NCBI GenBank assembly: GCA_964517075.1
Contig: CAZFAT010000121.1
Coordinates: 1-7,452 of the forward strand
Direction: 5' to 3'
DNA length: 7,452 nt
Origin: CAZFAT01 sp964517075
GTDB lineage: Bacteria > Acidobacteriota > Vicinamibacteria > Vicinamibacterales > SCN-69-37
Under the pieces are notes generated by a model. It searched no databases and was not told where the DNA came from. It was given only the letters and a program-made list of their open reading frames with translations. Positions within the stretch are counted from its first letter, which is position 1, and every line of letters starts with the position of its first letter. The position numbers and the translations under genes are program-made. Below, piece by piece: positions 6,608 to 7,452 of the stretch.

Positions 6608-6613
6608 ATTGTA
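6608..6613 (-). promoter_or_regulatory. alaS: Possible -10 hexamer very close to the alaS start
   Basis: TACAAT on the minus strand (6613-6608) matches the -10 consensus at 5 of 6 positions. Only 9 bases separate it from the ATG. A transcript from here would carry a leader of about 2-4 bases, i.e. be nearly leaderless, which would fit the missing Shine-Dalgarno sequence. No convincing -35 is found at 16-18 bases spacing, so chance remains likely. Confidence 0.25.
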
Positions 6614-6637
6614 CCGCGACGGAACGATGGGGTGGAG

Positions 6638-6656
6638 GAGCCGGTCAGGCCGGCTC
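6638..6656. other. Short inverted repeat in the recX-alaS gap
   Basis: GAGCCGG (6638-6644) and CCGGCTC (6650-6656) are perfectly complementary around a 5-base loop. It begins 9 bases after the recX stop. On the transcript it is followed by CUCCACCCC with no U run, so I do not call it an intrinsic terminator. It may be a weak 3' structure or attenuating stem, or have no function. Confidence 0.35.
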
Positions 6657-6665
6657 GCGGGACGC

Positions 6666-7163
6666 TTACTCGACGCCCGCCGCCGATTTCTTTAGCACCG
6701 CGGCGATGGCGTCGGCCGGAAAGCCCCGGCGGAGGAGCTTGCGGAAGAGCCGGTCGCGATCCGCGGGCGAGGGCGGTGCGCCCGCGAGTTGTCGGGCCAG
6801 GAGGCGCTCGATGGCCTGATGATCGTCCTCGGCCGACAGGCCCGCGAGCGCTTCGCGGGCGAGAGTCTCATCGATGCCTCGGGCCCGCAGTTCGCCGAGG
6901 ATGCGGACCCGGCCTCGGCTTTTGACCTGCGTGGCGATGCGAACGTGGTTGCGGGCCGCGCGCCGGTCGTCGAGCGATCCGTCGGCGACCAGCCGGGCCA
7001 CGGCGGCGGCGACTTCCTCGGGCACGAACCCGCGGTCGAGAAGACGTTTCGTCAGTTCGGCCGTGGTGTAGTCGCGGCGACTGAGCAGGCGCAGCGCCGC
7101 CAGGCGCAGCGCGCCCGCCGGCCGCGACTGGGGCGTGGCGAGTCGGGCTGGCGGCCGCCGCAC
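6666..7163 (-). CDS. recX: Regulatory protein RecX
   Basis: The product is 165 residues, typical of RecX, a cytoplasmic modulator that binds RecA filaments and limits their activity. The family's three-helix repeats are visible. The first is ALRLLSRRDYTTAELTKRLL (23-42) with GFVPEEVAAAVARLVADGSL (45-64). Then come DDRRAARNHVRIATQ (65-79), SRGRVRILGELRARGIDE (82-99) and a third repeat DRLFRKLLRRGFPADAIAAV (137-156). I start at the GTG at 7163: it follows a GGGAG ribosome site by 5 bases and the upstream pilT TGA by one base, so translation is probably coupled. The same frame stays open further upstream, but there it encodes an Arg/Ser-rich shadow of pilT. The next gene is alaS, the same order as in enterobacteria. 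recA is not in the window; in its place stands a pilus ATPase gene. Confidence 0.93.
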   Translation of the reverse strand: MRRPPARLATPQSRPAGALRLAALRLLSRRDYTTAELTKRLLDRGFVPEEVAAAVARLVADGSLDDRRAARNHVRIATQVKSRGRVRILGELRARGIDETLAREALAGLSAEDDHQAIERLLARQLAGAPPSPADRDRLFRKLLRRGFPADAIAAVLKKSAAGVE

Positions 7164-7164
7164 G

Positions 7165-7452
7165 TCATCTCCCGAACGGCTGAATCTCCGGCTCGCGGAC
7201 GGCCTGCGCCACGGCCGCGGTGGGGCCGGAGGTGATGCCGCGCAGGCGCATCTTGAATTCCTCGACGTTCGTGACCCAGCGCTCGGCCTCCTCGATCGTG
7301 ACGGCCTTCTGCTGGCAGAGCCGGAGGATCGCCTGATCGAAACTCTGCATGCCGTATTCTGACACGCCCGCCACGATCGCATCGGCAATCAGCGACGTCT
7401 TCTCCGGGTCCTGGATACAGTCGCGGATGTACGGGGTTGAAATGAGGACCTC
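7165..7452 (-). CDS. pilT: Type IV pilus twitching ATPase, PilT/PilU family, C-terminal 95 residues only
   Basis: Only the C-terminal end is inside the window, in frame from the right edge to the TGA at 7165-7167. The visible part begins EVLISTPYIRDCIQDPEKTS and continues with SEYGMQSFDQAILRLCQQKA (31-50) and EEFKMRLRGI (64-73). These are the recognisable end of PilT-type hexameric ATPases, which power retraction of type IV pili at the inner membrane. The Walker motifs lie outside the window. The region corresponding to the AIRNLIRE retraction motif of canonical PilT reads YIRDCIQD here, so a PilU-like or lineage-specific paralogue is possible; hence family-level certainty only. A 22-residue tail follows the last conserved motif. 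recX starts one base after the stop. Confidence 0.82.
   Translation of the reverse strand, partial: EVLISTPYIRDCIQDPEKTSLIADAIVAGVSEYGMQSFDQAILRLCQQKAVTIEEAERWVTNVEEFKMRLRGITSGPTAAVAQAVREPEIQPFGR

Noticed and set aside
6638..6656. Intrinsic terminator between recX and alaS
   Set aside because: The 7-bp stem is real but no U run follows it on the transcript; kept only as an inverted repeat.
5225..6925. A plus-strand open frame of 566 codons
   Set aside because: It is antisense to alaS and recX, rich in Arg, Val, Asp and His as shadow frames are, and resembles no known protein.
7164..7388. A longer recX starting upstream inside pilT
   Set aside because: The extra residues are an Arg/Ser-rich out-of-frame reading of pilT. 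The GTG at 7163 has a good ribosome site and gives the normal RecX length.

Overview
The window reads as a stretch of chromosome from a GC-rich member of the Acidobacteriota. A PadR regulator of the acidobacterial type sits directly in front of a long ADOP-type permease (the 'acidobacterial duplicated orphan permease' family). That pairing, with the codon usage, suggests a Vicinamibacteria-like soil lineage. The class assignment is inference; a 16S or marker-gene placement would be needed to fix it.

Every gene I can support lies on the minus strand, so transcription runs from the right edge to the left. In that order: the last 95 codons of a PilT/PilU-type pilus ATPase (7452-7165); recX (7163-6666), which starts one base after the pilT stop; alaS (6598-3905), complete; a small S4-domain RNA-binding protein of the Hsp15 type (3850-3443); rpsT for ribosomal protein S20 (3201-2932), with a GTG start; a PadR-family repressor (2673-2344); and the first 780 codons of the ADOP permease (2340-1), which runs off the left edge.

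There are three functional groups. The pilT-recX-alaS block joins pilus retraction, RecA modulation and alanyl-tRNA charging, with recX beside alaS as in many bacteria. The S4 protein and S20 continue the translation theme. The PadR-ADOP pair is a self-contained regulator/transporter unit: the genes are 3 bases apart, with a candidate promoter and an overlapping dyad operator just upstream of padR.

The non-coding DNA holds most of what is unusual. Two AT-richer tracts with a 7-base period, with different units, flank the S4 gene (3861-3895 and 3364-3434). A perfect 10-bp GC-rich palindrome (3283-3304), with a second copy of its right arm, sits beside and partly inside the likely rpsT promoter. 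A near-perfect hairpin (2921-2945) places the rpsT stop codon in its loop. No tRNA, rRNA, CRISPR array, insertion sequence or phage gene is visible. I do not see a clearly new multi-gene system; this is mostly ordinary core genome with interesting intergenic elements.
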